The position numbers and the translations under genes are program-made. Positions 10,729-19,710 of a stretch of 64,000 bases of DNA are shown here, one piece after another. Within the stretch, counting starts at the first letter, position 1, and each line of letters opens with the position of its first letter. Below the pieces are notes generated by a model. It saw only the letters and a program-made list of their open reading frames with translations. It did not search any database and was not told the DNA's origin. The DNA comes from Aliibacillus thermotolerans (GTDB lineage Bacteria; Bacillota; Bacilli; Bacillales; Marinococcaceae): positions 62,001-126,000 of the forward strand of contig NZ_WKJG01000050.1 of the NCBI RefSeq assembly GCF_027853235.1, written 5' to 3'.

Positions 10729-13554
10729 TTATTTTCCTGTTAAAGCTTCATGAATGATACGATTTTGTTCTTTCTTGTGTGTAGTAGGGTCACCTTCTGA
10801 CGTACTAGACATACGACGTCGACCGATGTAACCGACTTCCACGTTTTCTGGCGCAATGTCCCACAAGAGTGGTTCAATGTAATTCCAAGCACCCATGTTT
10901 TTCGGTTCTTCTTGTACCCATTTGAATTCTTTTACATTTTTAAACCGCTTAATGATGGCTTTTAACTCTTCTCCTGGGAATGGATAGAGCTCTTCCACTC
11001 GGACGATATGCAACCAATCTGTATCTTTTTCTTCTAATGCTTCGTGTAAGTCAATGGCAACTTTACCAGTGGCGAAGATAAGACGTGTGACTTTATCTTC
11101 TTCTTTCCCGGTTTTAGGATCTTCTAAAACTGGTTTAAACTGTCCATTTGTAAATTCTTCTGGTAAAGAGGCAACGTTTTGATTACGTAACAAGCTTTTT
11201 GGTGACATGAGCACAAGCGGACGCATCTCTTCAGTGTTTAAGATGGCAGCTTGACGACGTAAAATATGGAAATATTGCGCTGAGCTCGTAAGGTTCGCAA
11301 CGTTCCAGTTATTTTCAGCAGCAAGGGTTAAGTAACGTTCCAATCTTGCGCTAGAGTGCTCTGGACCTTGTCCTTCATAACCGTGCGGTAAAAGTAGAAC
11401 AATCCCGGATTTTTGTCCCCATTTCGCTCTTCCGGCAGAAATAAATTGGTCAAAAATGACTTGAGCCACGTTAGCAAAGTCACCGAATTGTGCTTCCCAA
11501 AGAACAAGTGTCTCTGGTGCATGGACGTTATATCCATATTCAAATCCGACAATGGCCGTTTCAGACAACGGGCTATTATGAACAGAAAAAGATGCTTTTG
11601 CTTTTGAGAGCGTATGAAGCGGTGAATAAATATCTCCGTTTTTATAATCGTGTAAAACGATATGGCGTTGAGCAAACGTTCCACGTTCAGAGTCTTGTCC
11701 CGTAATTCGCACTGGCGTTCCGTCCGAAATAATGGTCGCAAAAGCCAACGTTTCTGCATGGGCCCAGTCTATTTTACTATTTTTATCAAATACGTCTGCC
11801 CGACGCTCTAAAATCCGTTTTAATTTTGGAAAGACATTAAAATTGTCAGGCCAAGTAATTAACTCTTTATTAATTTGTTTTAAATCATCTAAAGGATAGC
11901 CTGTATCTATTTGCGGGAGTGGTTTTTCTACCTCTTCCGGAATTTCAATTTCTTCTGGTTCATCGATTTTAAACTTCGATACTTTTTGATATTGTTCGGA
12001 TAATTTCTTTTCTGCTTCTTCTTTCAATGCTTTTATTTCTTCTTCTGTAATGACATTTTCTTTCATCAGTTTTTCCGCATAAATCTCTTTCACCGTCGGA
12101 TGCTTACGAATGATTTCATATAATTGTGGTTGTGTCGCAGACGGTTCGTCCATTTCATTGTGACCGTAACGACGGTATCCAATCAAATCAATCACGAAGT
12201 CTTTGTTGAATTTGTTGCGGTACTCATAAGCAAGTTTCACCGCCGCCATACAAGCTTCCGGATCATCCGCATTCACATGCACAATCGGAATTTCATATCC
12301 TTTGGCCGGATCACTTGCATAAGTAGTAGAACGCGAATCGGATGAATCCGTCGTAAAACCAATTTGGTTATTGGCAATAATATGCAGTGTACCACCTGTT
12401 TGATACCCTTTAATCCGACTCATATTTAATGTCTCGGTGACGACCCCTTCTCCTGGGAAAGCAGCGTCTCCGTGAATTAAAAGAGCAACTGCTTTTGAAG
12501 TGTCTTGTCGCGGGAAACCAGGTTGCGTTCTCTCTTCTTGAGAAGCTCTTGCATATCCTTCCACGACAGGGTTCACAAACTCTAAATGGCTTGGGTTATT
12601 GGCAAGTGTAATCCGCGCCTCAAACGCTTCCTGTGGTACTTTTTTATCAGCACCTAAGTGATATTTTACGTCACCGGTCCAACCATAGTTAATACCGATA
12701 GACCCTTCAGAAGGAACCAAGTCTTTATTCGGTGAATGTTGAAATTCAGAGAAAATAAGATCATACGGTTTTCCAAGAACGTGGGCGAGTACACTTAACC
12801 GCCCGCGATGTGCCATTCCAATAAGCACATTTTGCGCACCATTTTGAATGGAATTTTGCGTAAACTCATCCATCATTGGTACGAGGACATCGACTCCTTC
12901 AATGGAAAAACGTTTTTGACCGACAAAAGTTTTATGCAGAAATTGTTCGAAACTTTCTACCTCGGTTAAACTTTTTAAAATCCCTCTTTTTTTCTCTTTG
13001 GATAAGGAGCGAAAAAGACGACCGGATTCTACTTGTTGATTTAACCATCTATGTTCTTCTACATCATGAACATGATCAAATTCGAACGCAATCGATTGTG
13101 TATGCATTTTTTTCAAATGATTAATGGCTTCAAGTCCATTGGTTACTTCCGCAGGCGCATCAGGTGAAATAATCTCCGCCGGTAATTGTTTTAAATCTTC
13201 TTCCGTTAGACCGTATTCACTAATTTTTAAAAAGGAAGTTTCTCCGGTCGGTTTTTGTAATGGATTAATATCTGCAGATAAGTGACCATGGATACGAATA
13301 TTTTCCGCCAGCTTCACAGCAGCTGCTATTTTGTTCACTGATTGTCCGATTGGTATAGCAACGTCGCTTGTTTGTGCTTGTCCATTCGCAACAACTTGTT
13401 CTGGTGAACCATAGCGATCAAACCATTCTCTCATTTCCGAAGAGACGGATTCTGGATCTTCTTTGTATTGATCATACAGGTCCATCATATAACCTAAGTT
13501 TGGCCCATAAAATTCTTCCCAAGGTGCGCCATGATTGGCTGCATTTTTTTCCAT
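10729..13554 (-). CDS. odhA: 2-oxoglutarate dehydrogenase E1 component
   Basis: Thiamine-diphosphate-dependent decarboxylase subunit that commits 2-oxoglutarate to succinyl-CoA. The 941 residues match the family. Seen: an N-terminal segment [16 protein letters not shown], the conserved [12 protein letters not shown] block, the ThDP region [13 protein letters not shown] with downstream ANNQIGFTT, and the transketolase-like C-terminal half ([20 protein letters not shown]). ATG start at 13554 with GGAGG nine bases upstream. Leftward operon odhA-odhB; a good sigma-A-type promoter lies about 155 bases upstream. Confidence 0.97.
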   Translation of the reverse strand: MEKNAANHGAPWEEFYGPNLGYMMDLYDQYKEDPESVSSEMREWFDRYGSPEQVVANGQAQTSDVAIPIGQSVNKIAAAVKLAENIRIHGHLSADINPLQKPTGETSFLKISEYGLTEEDLKQLPAEIISPDAPAEVTNGLEAINHLKKMHTQSIAFEFDHVHDVEEHRWLNQQVESGRLFRSLSKEKKRGILKSLTEVESFEQFLHKTFVGQKRFSIEGVDVLVPMMDEFTQNSIQNGAQNVLIGMAHRGRLSVLAHVLGKPYDLIFSEFQHSPNKDLVPSEGSIGINYGWTGDVKYHLGADKKVPQEAFEARITLANNPSHLEFVNPVVEGYARASQEERTQPGFPRQDTSKAVALLIHGDAAFPGEGVVTETLNMSRIKGYQTGGTLHIIANNQIGFTTDSSDSRSTTYASDPAKGYEIPIVHVNADDPEACMAAVKLAYEYRNKFNKDFVIDLIGYRRYGHNEMDEPSATQPQLYEIIRKHPTVKEIYAEKLMKENVITEEEIKALKEEAEKKLSEQYQKVSKFKIDEPEEIEIPEEVEKPLPQIDTGYPLDDLKQINKELITWPDNFNVFPKLKRILERRADVFDKNSKIDWAHAETLAFATIISDGTPVRITGQDSERGTFAQRHIVLHDYKNGDIYSPLHTLSKAKASFSVHNSPLSETAIVGFEYGYNVHAPETLVLWEAQFGDFANVAQVIFDQFISAGRAKWGQKSGIVLLLPHGYEGQGPEHSSARLERYLTLAAENNWNVANLTSSAQYFHILRRQAAILNTEEMRPLVLMSPKSLLRNQNVASLPEEFTNGQFKPVLEDPKTGKEEDKVTRLIFATGKVAIDLHEALEEKDTDWLHIVRVEELYPFPGEELKAIIKRFKNVKEFKWVQEEPKNMGAWNYIEPLLWDIAPENVEVGYIGRRRMSSTSEGDPTTHKKEQNRIIHEALTGK

Positions 13555-13946
13555 CTAGGAATACCTCCAACTGCATAATTAATATTTGTTAAGGTTGAAA
13601 ACAGTTATGTACATCTATATTTAAATCAACGATTCATCGATGCGTTCGTTTCAACCACTCCTCTCAAGCTGTTTATCCCTTCTTACATCCTATCTTTCCC
13701 CGAATATTATCTTAACATGTTCGTCGCATGTTCTCAAAAAAATTGCAACAAAATCTTCACAAATACAACAAAGGGATGTAGAGGATAGAAATATTTTCTA
13801 TAAAGAGTAAAAATATAAGTGTCAGAATGTGTCGATATTGTGACACTACTCCTTATTGTACAACAATTATTGAAGATTAAAAGAGGAAGAAAAAAATTCG
13901 ATGATTTATTTTTCCATTACAGTTATAATACCGATGAAAGGAGAAG
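13555..13946. other. Divergent intergenic region between odhA and the HAD gene
   Basis: About 390 bases without a gene. It holds the leftward odhA promoter (13709-13737) whose spacer is a palindrome, a GTGTCA...TGACAC inverted repeat (13819-13846), a TTGTACAA palindrome close to it, and a TATAAT box at 13924-13929 that sits almost against the ribosome site of the HAD gene. The odhA leader would be about 150 bases; I saw no riboswitch or strong terminator in it. Confidence 0.6.
13709..13737 (-). promoter_or_regulatory. Probable sigma-A promoter of odhAB
   Basis: Reading leftward: -35 TTGAGA (13732-13737), a 17-base spacer, -10 TAAGAT (13709-13714). The spacer contains AACATG - seven bases - CATGTT (13714-13732), a perfect 6-bp inverted repeat positioned as an operator between the promoter boxes. 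Confidence 0.6.
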
Positions 13947-13949
13947 ATG

Positions 13950-14750
13950 ATGATGATAAAAGCAATTATATTTGATCTTGACGACACGTTACTTTGGGAT
14001 AAGAAAAGTGTAAAAGAATCTTTTCGAGCAGTCTGTTTAGAAGCGGAAGAGAAAACAGGGGTTTTCCACGAAGTATTTGAAGAGACCGTAAGAGAAGAAG
14101 CGAGGCAGTTATACTCGAAATTAGATATTTTTCCCTTCACTAAAAAAATTGGAATTAATCCATTTGAAGGTCTTTGGGGAACATTTACAGACAAAACGGA
14201 TATAGGATTCCGTCAAATGAATGCGGTTATTTTTGATTATCAACAGAATGCTTGGACAAATGCGTTAAGAAAGCATGACATATTTGATGAATCATATGGA
14301 AAATATTTAGCAGAACGGTTTCGATACTTTCGCAAAAAGCTCCCTTTTTTATATGAAGATACGATGGACGTTTTGATAGAACTGAAAAAGGATTATCGCT
14401 TATTTTTACTTACGAATGGTTCACCGACATTACAAAATGAAAAATTGGAAATGTCACCACAGCTCGTTCCATTTTTTGAATACATACTCGTCTCCGGTGC
14501 TTTTGGAGTTGGTAAACCGGATCCTTCCATTTTTGAACATGCGCTGCGGTTACTTTCTGTGACAAAAGAAGAAGCAATTATGATTGGCGATAATTTAAAT
14601 ACTGATATTTTAGGTTCCAATCGAGTGGGGATGAAAAATATTTGGATTAACCGAGACGGCCAAACAAACAGTGACATCCCTTATCATTGGGAAGTAGAAT
14701 CTCTTTCAGAAATCCCCCCTTTGTTAAAGGAAATTCAAAGAAGCAAATAG
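13950..14750 (+). CDS. HAD-superfamily hydrolase (subfamily IA, YfnB-like)
   Basis: Probable small-molecule phosphatase. All four HAD motifs are visible: nucleophile FDLDDTL at the N-terminus, LLTNGSP (motif II), the lysine in FGVGKPDPSIF (motif III) and MIGDNLNTDILG (motif IV), with a helical C1 cap between motifs I and II. Three ATG codons stand in a row (13947, 13950, 13953); AAAGGAG spacing favours the second or third. The substrate cannot be read from sequence. The gene is transcribed away from odhA and is followed 139 bases later by the YjiH-like gene on the same strand. Confidence 0.88.
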   Translation: MMIKAIIFDLDDTLLWDKKSVKESFRAVCLEAEEKTGVFHEVFEETVREEARQLYSKLDIFPFTKKIGINPFEGLWGTFTDKTDIGFRQMNAVIFDYQQNAWTNALRKHDIFDESYGKYLAERFRYFRKKLPFLYEDTMDVLIELKKDYRLFLLTNGSPTLQNEKLEMSPQLVPFFEYILVSGAFGVGKPDPSIFEHALRLLSVTKEEAIMIGDNLNTDILGSNRVGMKNIWINRDGQTNSDIPYHWEVESLSEIPPLLKEIQRSK

Positions 14751-14889
14751 TACGGTACGTGAAATTTCTATTTTTCTTGCGTTCCCCCTTTCCAAAAGTC
14801 AAAATGAATGTTATTTTTAAACGAGTGTAACCACTTTGGCAAGTATTTTTTGCAATGTTGGTGGTTTTGTTAATGATGGGGTGAATGAA

Positions 14890-16227
14890 TTGAAACGACT
14901 TCATATTGAGATGCGGGATTTGTTGAAATTTGTAATCCCTTCTATGATAGGTATTGTGCTTTTTATGATTCCGATTCAATCGAACGGAGAATGGACCATT
15001 CCGGTTGCTCTACTCGCAAACTGGCTAGAGCAATTAACCGTGGAAGCGTTACCTGAACTTGCAGCGTTCATGATGCTTCTAGCCACATTTGGCACATTAT
15101 TTGTGCGAATATCCAATGCGAATCTTCATTCCTTTCTGCGTTCTTTATTTGACGTAGGTTGGGCTTGGTTCTTTGTACGTCTTTTAGGACTCGTTTTTTC
15201 TTTTTTAGTACTATTTGATTTTGGGCCAGAATGGTTAATTGCAGAAGAAACAGGCGGGCTATTACTCTATGATCTCATTCCGCTTTTACTAACAGTCTTT
15301 TTATTTGCTGGTTTCTTTTTACCGTTTTTATTAAGTTTCGGGCTGTTGGAGTTTGTCGGAGCGATTTTCACACCGATTATGAGGCCTCTTTTTACTTTGC
15401 CCGGTCGCTCATCGATCGATTGCGCCGCTTCCTGGATGGGAGATGGAACCATTGGTGTAGTATTAACGAACCAACAATATGAACAAGGCTATTACACGAA
15501 GCGAGAAGCAGCAGTCATTGGAACGACTTTTTCTGTTGTGTCCATTACATTTAGTATCGTTATTTTGGAGGAAATGGAATTAACCTCTTATTTCGTTCCT
15601 TATTATTTAACGATCTTACTCGCTGGTTTCGTCGCTGCCGTGATTATGCCTCGTATTCCCCCCCTCTCCCGTAAGAAAGATGAATACGTACGTGATGACA
15701 TCCTCCCTTTAACGACAACGCCACCAAAAGGAATGAATAGTTTCCATTGGGGGATCATACAAGCTTCGGAACGCGCGAAGGAAACAAAGCTTTCTACAGT
15801 TTTTCGCGGTGGGTTTAAAAATGTCTTAGATATGTGGATTGGAGTCATTCCGGTCGTCATGGCGCTTGGAACAGTAGCTGTTGTCGTTGCTGAAACAACC
15901 CCTCTCTTTTCTTACCTTGGCACACCATTTGTGCCGCTGTTAGAATGGATGAATGTTCCAGAAGCAAAAGCAGCTTCAGAAACGATGTTAGTTGGTTTTG
16001 CGGATATGTTTTTACCTGCCATTTTAGGATTAGGAATTGAAAGTGAATTAACGAGGTTTGTCATTGCTGCTTTATCAGTTACGCAACTGATATACATGTC
16101 AGAAGTTGGTGGAATTCTACTTGCTTCAAAATTACCAGTTACTTTTTTAGATTTAGTCATTATTTTTCTCGAGCGTACGATTATTACACTGCCAATCATT
16201 ATTTTATGTGCCCACTTTATTTTTTGA
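14890..16227 (+). CDS. YjiH-like integral membrane protein with nucleoside-recognition (Gate) domain
   Basis: Polytopic membrane protein of about 445 residues with many hydrophobic spans. The central segment (LPGRSSIDCAASWMGDGTIGVVLT followed by a KREAAVIGTTFSVVSI stretch) and the C-terminal YMSEVGGILLASKLPV resemble the YjiH/Gate family, which is thought to be transport-related; substrate unknown. I choose a TTG start at 14890 because GGGGTGA lies six bases upstream and the protein then begins MKRLHIEMRDLLKF. The frame is open for 18 further codons upstream without a ribosome site. Confidence 0.75.
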   Translation: MKRLHIEMRDLLKFVIPSMIGIVLFMIPIQSNGEWTIPVALLANWLEQLTVEALPELAAFMMLLATFGTLFVRISNANLHSFLRSLFDVGWAWFFVRLLGLVFSFLVLFDFGPEWLIAEETGGLLLYDLIPLLLTVFLFAGFFLPFLLSFGLLEFVGAIFTPIMRPLFTLPGRSSIDCAASWMGDGTIGVVLTNQQYEQGYYTKREAAVIGTTFSVVSITFSIVILEEMELTSYFVPYYLTILLAGFVAAVIMPRIPPLSRKKDEYVRDDILPLTTTPPKGMNSFHWGIIQASERAKETKLSTVFRGGFKNVLDMWIGVIPVVMALGTVAVVVAETTPLFSYLGTPFVPLLEWMNVPEAKAASETMLVGFADMFLPAILGLGIESELTRFVIAALSVTQLIYMSEVGGILLASKLPVTFLDLVIIFLERTIITLPIIILCAHFIF

Positions 16228-16573
16228 TGAAGAAACGAGGCTGTCTAATAAGTTCTGAAAAATAAATCGAGCGTTCCTTTCAACAATCATTTAGCGCTGA
16301 AACGGTGCCATGAGCGATCCATGACTTGCTTTCATCAGACATTTTTGAATGAAACAGTGTTATGAGTCATTCATGACTTGCTTCCATTCGCTATTTTTAT
16401 ATGAAACGATAGCATGACCCATCTATGGGTTGCTTCCACAAGCAATACTTTGATGAAACGATGGCATGACTATCCATGGCTTACTTCCATCAACCATTTG
16501 GTGTTGGAAACATGCCTATTCGGCCAAGAGACGCGTTTCCAGAAGCAATTTTTGATGAAGCGGTCACAAAAAA
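16228..16573. other. Gene-free stretch holding a tandem repeat
   Basis: About 345 bases between the YjiH-like gene and the terminator of the next leftward gene. It begins with GAGGCTGTCTAATAAGTTC (near 16240), which is an imperfect inverted match to the outer arm of the hairpin at 16574-16608, and then contains the 52-base repeats listed separately. I see no credible gene. Confidence 0.6.
16277..16535. repeat. Degenerate 52-bp tandem repeat, about five units
   Basis: Units start at 16277, 16329, 16381, 16433 and 16484, with a period of 52, 52, 52 and 51 bases. Each begins CTTYCA, has a T-rich block, then TGAAACRRTG (GAAAC is shared by all five), and, in the first four, a CATGA...CATG block. 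Units 1-4 are clearly related; unit 5 decays after about 30 bases. There are no conserved spacers, so this is a minisatellite-like array and not a CRISPR. Confidence 0.8.
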
Positions 16574-16608
16574 TGTCCAAAAAGTCACCAATCATGACTT
16601 TTTGGACA
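16574..16608 (-). terminator. Rho-independent terminator (perfect 14-bp stem)
   Basis: TGTCCAAAAAGTCA and TGACTTTTTGGACA form a perfect 14-bp stem around a 7-base loop. Leftward the stem is followed by TTTTTTG, so it terminates the small gene at 16619-16927, ten bases after its stop codon. Confidence 0.9.
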
Positions 16609-16618
16609 GCTCCGTTTC

Positions 16619-16927
16619 TTATGCCTCTGTTCGTTTTTTTCCATACCACTCGTCAAGGACTTTTGCATCTAATACTTTCTTCTCGATAAACGCCAGTTGA
16701 GACTCTTCAAACTGATCTTTCCATGAAAGACCTAACTCATCCGCCAGTTTTACGATTGTAAGAAGTTCTTGCCACGCAACATATCTTTTATACCAAAAGA
16801 ATTGCGGCTGTTCACTCATATATGGGTAAAGATCGTCAAATTCCGTGTGCTTACAGTCAATGGTACGCTCGAATTGTACTTTTGCTTCTTGCAGTTTCTC
16901 CTTAAAAAACTCAGGGATATCTCTCAT
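16619..16927 (-). CDS. Conserved-looking hypothetical protein, 102 residues
   Basis: Not recognised. Soluble, charged, rich in Trp, Tyr, Lys and Glu (for example FFWYKRYVAWQELL), no signal peptide or membrane span, two cysteine-poor helices predicted by eye. It is likely a real gene because it has a strong ribosome site (GGGAGGGAG) before ATG 16927 and a textbook terminator immediately after its stop. It stands alone as a leftward gene. Confidence 0.7.
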   Translation of the reverse strand: MRDIPEFFKEKLQEAKVQFERTIDCKHTEFDDLYPYMSEQPQFFWYKRYVAWQELLTIVKLADELGLSWKDQFEESQLAFIEKKVLDAKVLDEWYGKKRTEA

Positions 16928-17171
16928 GCTTCTCCCTCCCTTTATTATTTAATAACCATTGTGCCATATAATCTTCCATTGGAAAAGAAATATGATTTTA
17001 CTTTATAAAAGTTTAATAAAAATTTCATGATATCGAATATTTTTAATATTCCATCCAAGTATTGAAGCGCGTCTTTATACATGAATCTTTGGCCGCTAAA
17101 AACAGATGGAAGAGAACTTACTATGTAACATAGTATGATAAAAACTTTTGTTTTTATGATGATACCTATTT
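16928..17171. other. AT-rich intergenic stretch
   Basis: Part of a 340-base gap between two leftward genes. Apart from the terminator at its far end, it is AT-rich and should hold the promoter of the 102-residue gene, but I could not pick convincing -35/-10 boxes. No gene seen. Confidence 0.4.
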
Positions 17172-17222
17172 AAAAAAGAAACCGTTTCCTTTTCTTCAAT
17201 GTGGAAGAAAAGAAACGGTTTC
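17172..17222 (-). terminator. Rho-independent terminator, ~19-bp stem
   Basis: Arms 17178-17197 and 17204-17222 (GAAACCGTTTC... and ...GAAACGGTTTC) pair over about 19 bases with a single bulge and a 6-base loop. Leftward it runs into TTTTTTAAAT. It lies about 45 bases beyond the stop of the 230-residue gene. Confidence 0.88.
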
Positions 17223-17267
17223 ACACTTTTCGTAGAGTCATCATATATATCTCCTCGAATTTGTATT

Positions 17268-17960
17268 CTAACTAATATCATTTATTCGTTTTTCTAGTCG
17301 CGTTAACTTGTATTGGTCATGATATTGTTTCTCAAGCTGTTTTATCATTTTCTTTAATTTTTTCTTCGTAAAATCAGGTGTAAGCAAACCTTTGTAAATG
17401 AGATATTTGTTTAAAAAGTCCAGTCTGCCACTATCATACGTATGACCTTCTTCTACGAGCTCTAAATATTTGTATAATGCATTTTGAAGCGTATCGTTTT
17501 CTTTGACGAAATTTCCATAACGATCTAAATACATTAAATAATTATTTTCACTCAATTTATTTAAAAGCGTCGTTACAAAACGTTCTTCATTTCCTTTCAT
17601 CACAAAACCTTTTTTCTCTAGTAAACGAATAAAATAAATTAAATCTGATTTGTAGAAATCTTGGGTTAATCGTACTTCACTATTTAGAGAAAAAGTAAAG
17701 TATGAACGGCCTTCCCCATAAGCAATCAACTTTTGACGAAGAATTTTCTCTGCATCAGGATGAAGCAAATAAGATGGATGAATCGTTTCTAAATATTTCT
17801 CTGTTTCTCGATGAAGGAGCTGATTCATTGCTTCTTCTTTTTTCATTCGCTGAATCGACTTCATTTTTTCTTCTTCTTCATATGCTTTTATTCGCTCTCT
17901 CGTTTCTCTGGACCATCTTTCCCGTTGTTGATCAAATGCAGATTTGATTTTATTTAACAT
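17268..17960 (-). CDS. Hypothetical charged helical protein, about 230 residues
   Basis: Not recognised. The N-terminal 90 residues are rich in Glu/Lys/Arg and look coiled-coil (RERWSRETRERIKAYEEEEK); the rest is Lys/Tyr/Leu-rich with no membrane span. The ATG at 17960 (MLNKIKSAFDQQ) is chosen because GGGAGG lies seven bases upstream; the frame is open for 21 codons further upstream without a ribosome site. It is a single leftward gene with its own terminator. Function unknown. Confidence 0.7.
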   Translation of the reverse strand: MLNKIKSAFDQQRERWSRETRERIKAYEEEEKMKSIQRMKKEEAMNQLLHRETEKYLETIHPSYLLHPDAEKILRQKLIAYGEGRSYFTFSLNSEVRLTQDFYKSDLIYFIRLLEKKGFVMKGNEERFVTTLLNKLSENNYLMYLDRYGNFVKENDTLQNALYKYLELVEEGHTYDSGRLDFLNKYLIYKGLLTPDFTKKKLKKMIKQLEKQYHDQYKLTRLEKRINDIS

Positions 17961-18162
17961 TGGAAAGCCTCCCTCCATCCATTTTTTTGTCTGATTCACA
18001 TAGAGTGTATCATATCGTTTCAAAAATGAAAATAGAGCATATGAAAGTTTTTTGGAATATTTAAGAACTATTAGATTCTGAGAGAGTCATACGGAGTTAT
18101 ATCAGCTCATATCCGTAATAATGGAGTAATATCACGATAAATTTTATTATTTTCTGAAAAAA

Positions 18163-18204
18163 AGCTGTCTCAAAAGTCATCATCAATGAACTCTTGAGAC
18201 AGCT
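18163..18204 (-). terminator. Rho-independent terminator of the esterase gene
   Basis: AGCTGTCTCAAAAGT pairs with ACTCTTGAGACAGCT (14 of 15 bases) around a 12-base loop and leftward runs into TTTTTTTC. It shares the AGCTGTCyn-AAAGT theme with the hairpin at 16574-16608. Confidence 0.88.
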
Positions 18205-18236
18205 ACAATACGTAATTGAAATGAAAGCACGTTTCA

Positions 18237-19391
18237 TTAGGACGATGAGATTCGTAAGCTTTGATAAAGTAAAAATGCTGCAATGAAAAATGATTCTGCT
18301 TCTTCTTTTAAACGGACGATTCCTTGAGGTGCATGTTGAACTTTCCATTGGTAATCATCCGGCACTTGTTTTTTATTTTCATTCATTAAAAACTGAGTCG
18401 CTTGCGCAAGCGCCATTTCCCCACTTTCCATCATCTCAAACAATGAAACGAAGCCATGCATTACACCGTTATAGCGAACGGTTTCTACCGGAACACCTGC
18501 TTCATGCAACCTTTCTCCATATAATTCCCCTTCATCTCTTAATGGATCAAACTGGGCCGTAATGATGAGTGTAGGAGGTAAACCTGACAAATCATCCACA
18601 TGCAGGGGCGAAGCATAAGGACTACTCCACATTTCCTCTTCCGGAGCATATGCTTCTCTCGCCTTTAGCATGACATCACGAGATAAAAAATAGTAACCAC
18701 TATCATAAGTTTCTCGGGACTCCAGTTTTATATCTTGAAACGTCGTCAGTGGGTAAAATAACACTTGAGCAAATAGAGGCGGTCCATTTTGATCACGAGC
18801 TTTTAGCGCCATGACTGTTGCTAAATTCCCTCCGGCGCTGTCACCCATGACTGCAATTTGATTCGGATCTCCCCCATATTTTTTCGCATTCTCATATGCC
18901 CACTCTAACGCACGATAACTATCTTCCACTGCCGTTGGAAAAACATGTTTTGGCGCCAATCGATATCCCGGACTAATGACCACCGCTCCCGTTCTTTTCG
19001 CTAACGCTCTCGTAATATTCCGATGAGTATCTATATTTCCATATCCTTCTAAAAACGCTCCACCATGATAATATAAAATGACGGGCACATCAGTTGCATC
19101 TTCATAACGATAAATTCTCGCTGGAATACCGGCTCCATCCTTCATCTCTATGATGATATCTTTTTCTTGTAACGCTCTTTTCGGGGCATGTTCATTTGAA
19201 AGTAAGAAACGCGGAGGTTGAATATCGGAATTTAAAGGGACTAAATTATTGTTCACTGCATGTAAGATGACTGCTGTTTTAGAAGGAAGTTTACCATGTA
19301 CAGTTCTGGACCAACTTTCCATTGACCAAACAATCACAATTGTTAAGATGCTCAAACATATTACCACGATTTTGCCTATTTTCCGCCACAT
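18237..19391 (-). CDS. Membrane-anchored alpha/beta hydrolase, hormone-sensitive-lipase type
   Basis: Probable carboxylesterase/lipase facing the outside of the membrane. The first 25 residues form one hydrophobic segment after MWRK, fitting a signal anchor. The catalytic domain shows the oxyanion-hole HGGAFLEG, nucleophile elbow GDSAGGN, acid in DPLRDEG and histidine in MHGF, the family-IV esterase order. The 384-residue length is long for the family because of the anchor and a hydrophobic C-terminal tail (FFIAAFLLYQSL). Substrate unknown. Stands alone, leftward, with its own terminator. Confidence 0.88.
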   Translation of the reverse strand: MWRKIGKIVVICLSILTIVIVWSMESWSRTVHGKLPSKTAVILHAVNNNLVPLNSDIQPPRFLLSNEHAPKRALQEKDIIIEMKDGAGIPARIYRYEDATDVPVILYYHGGAFLEGYGNIDTHRNITRALAKRTGAVVISPGYRLAPKHVFPTAVEDSYRALEWAYENAKKYGGDPNQIAVMGDSAGGNLATVMALKARDQNGPPLFAQVLFYPLTTFQDIKLESRETYDSGYYFLSRDVMLKAREAYAPEEEMWSSPYASPLHVDDLSGLPPTLIITAQFDPLRDEGELYGERLHEAGVPVETVRYNGVMHGFVSLFEMMESGEMALAQATQFLMNENKKQVPDDYQWKVQHAPQGIVRLKEEAESFFIAAFLLYQSLRISSS

Positions 19392-19710
19392 TGTGTTCTC
19401 TCCTCACCTATGAAACTTCCTTTTCTTTTAGTATATCAAAAACTTTTATACATTTTTACTATTTTACACATATTGTTTTGACATTTTTACATAATTGGAT
19501 TGGCCATGTGCAATGATGGATTATTAAAAAATATTGGAGATTTCATCTTTTTGAATGATCCAATTACTTATATTTCAAAAATAAATGTGTAAATGAACAA
19601 TATTTTCATCCATTTATTTAATTTTTTAAATATTATAATATATTTGACTTTTAATTTTAATTCACATAATCTATATTTGTATTTAAAAATTAAAAAATGA
19701 GTTAATTTTT
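19392..19710. other. Very AT-rich divergent intergenic region
   Basis: About 320 bases between the leftward esterase and the rightward LLM gene. The stretch from about 19550 to 19705 is extremely AT-rich (runs such as TAATTTTTTAAATATTATAATATATT), more than any other leader here. It must hold promoters in both directions, but the composition makes any choice of boxes unreliable. No gene seen. Confidence 0.5.

Noticed and set aside
13650-13690. A cre (CcpA) site near GATGCGTTCGTTTCA upstream of odhA
   Set aside because: The match to the cre consensus is off in length and central bases.
14754-14767. 14-base match GGTACGTGAAATTT also at 33646-33659
   Set aside because: Flanks do not match and the word is AT-rich; likely chance, or at most a short promoter-like coincidence.
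16277-16535. CRISPR array
   Set aside because: Units of 52 bases are related over their whole length with no unique spacers, and no cas-type genes lie near.
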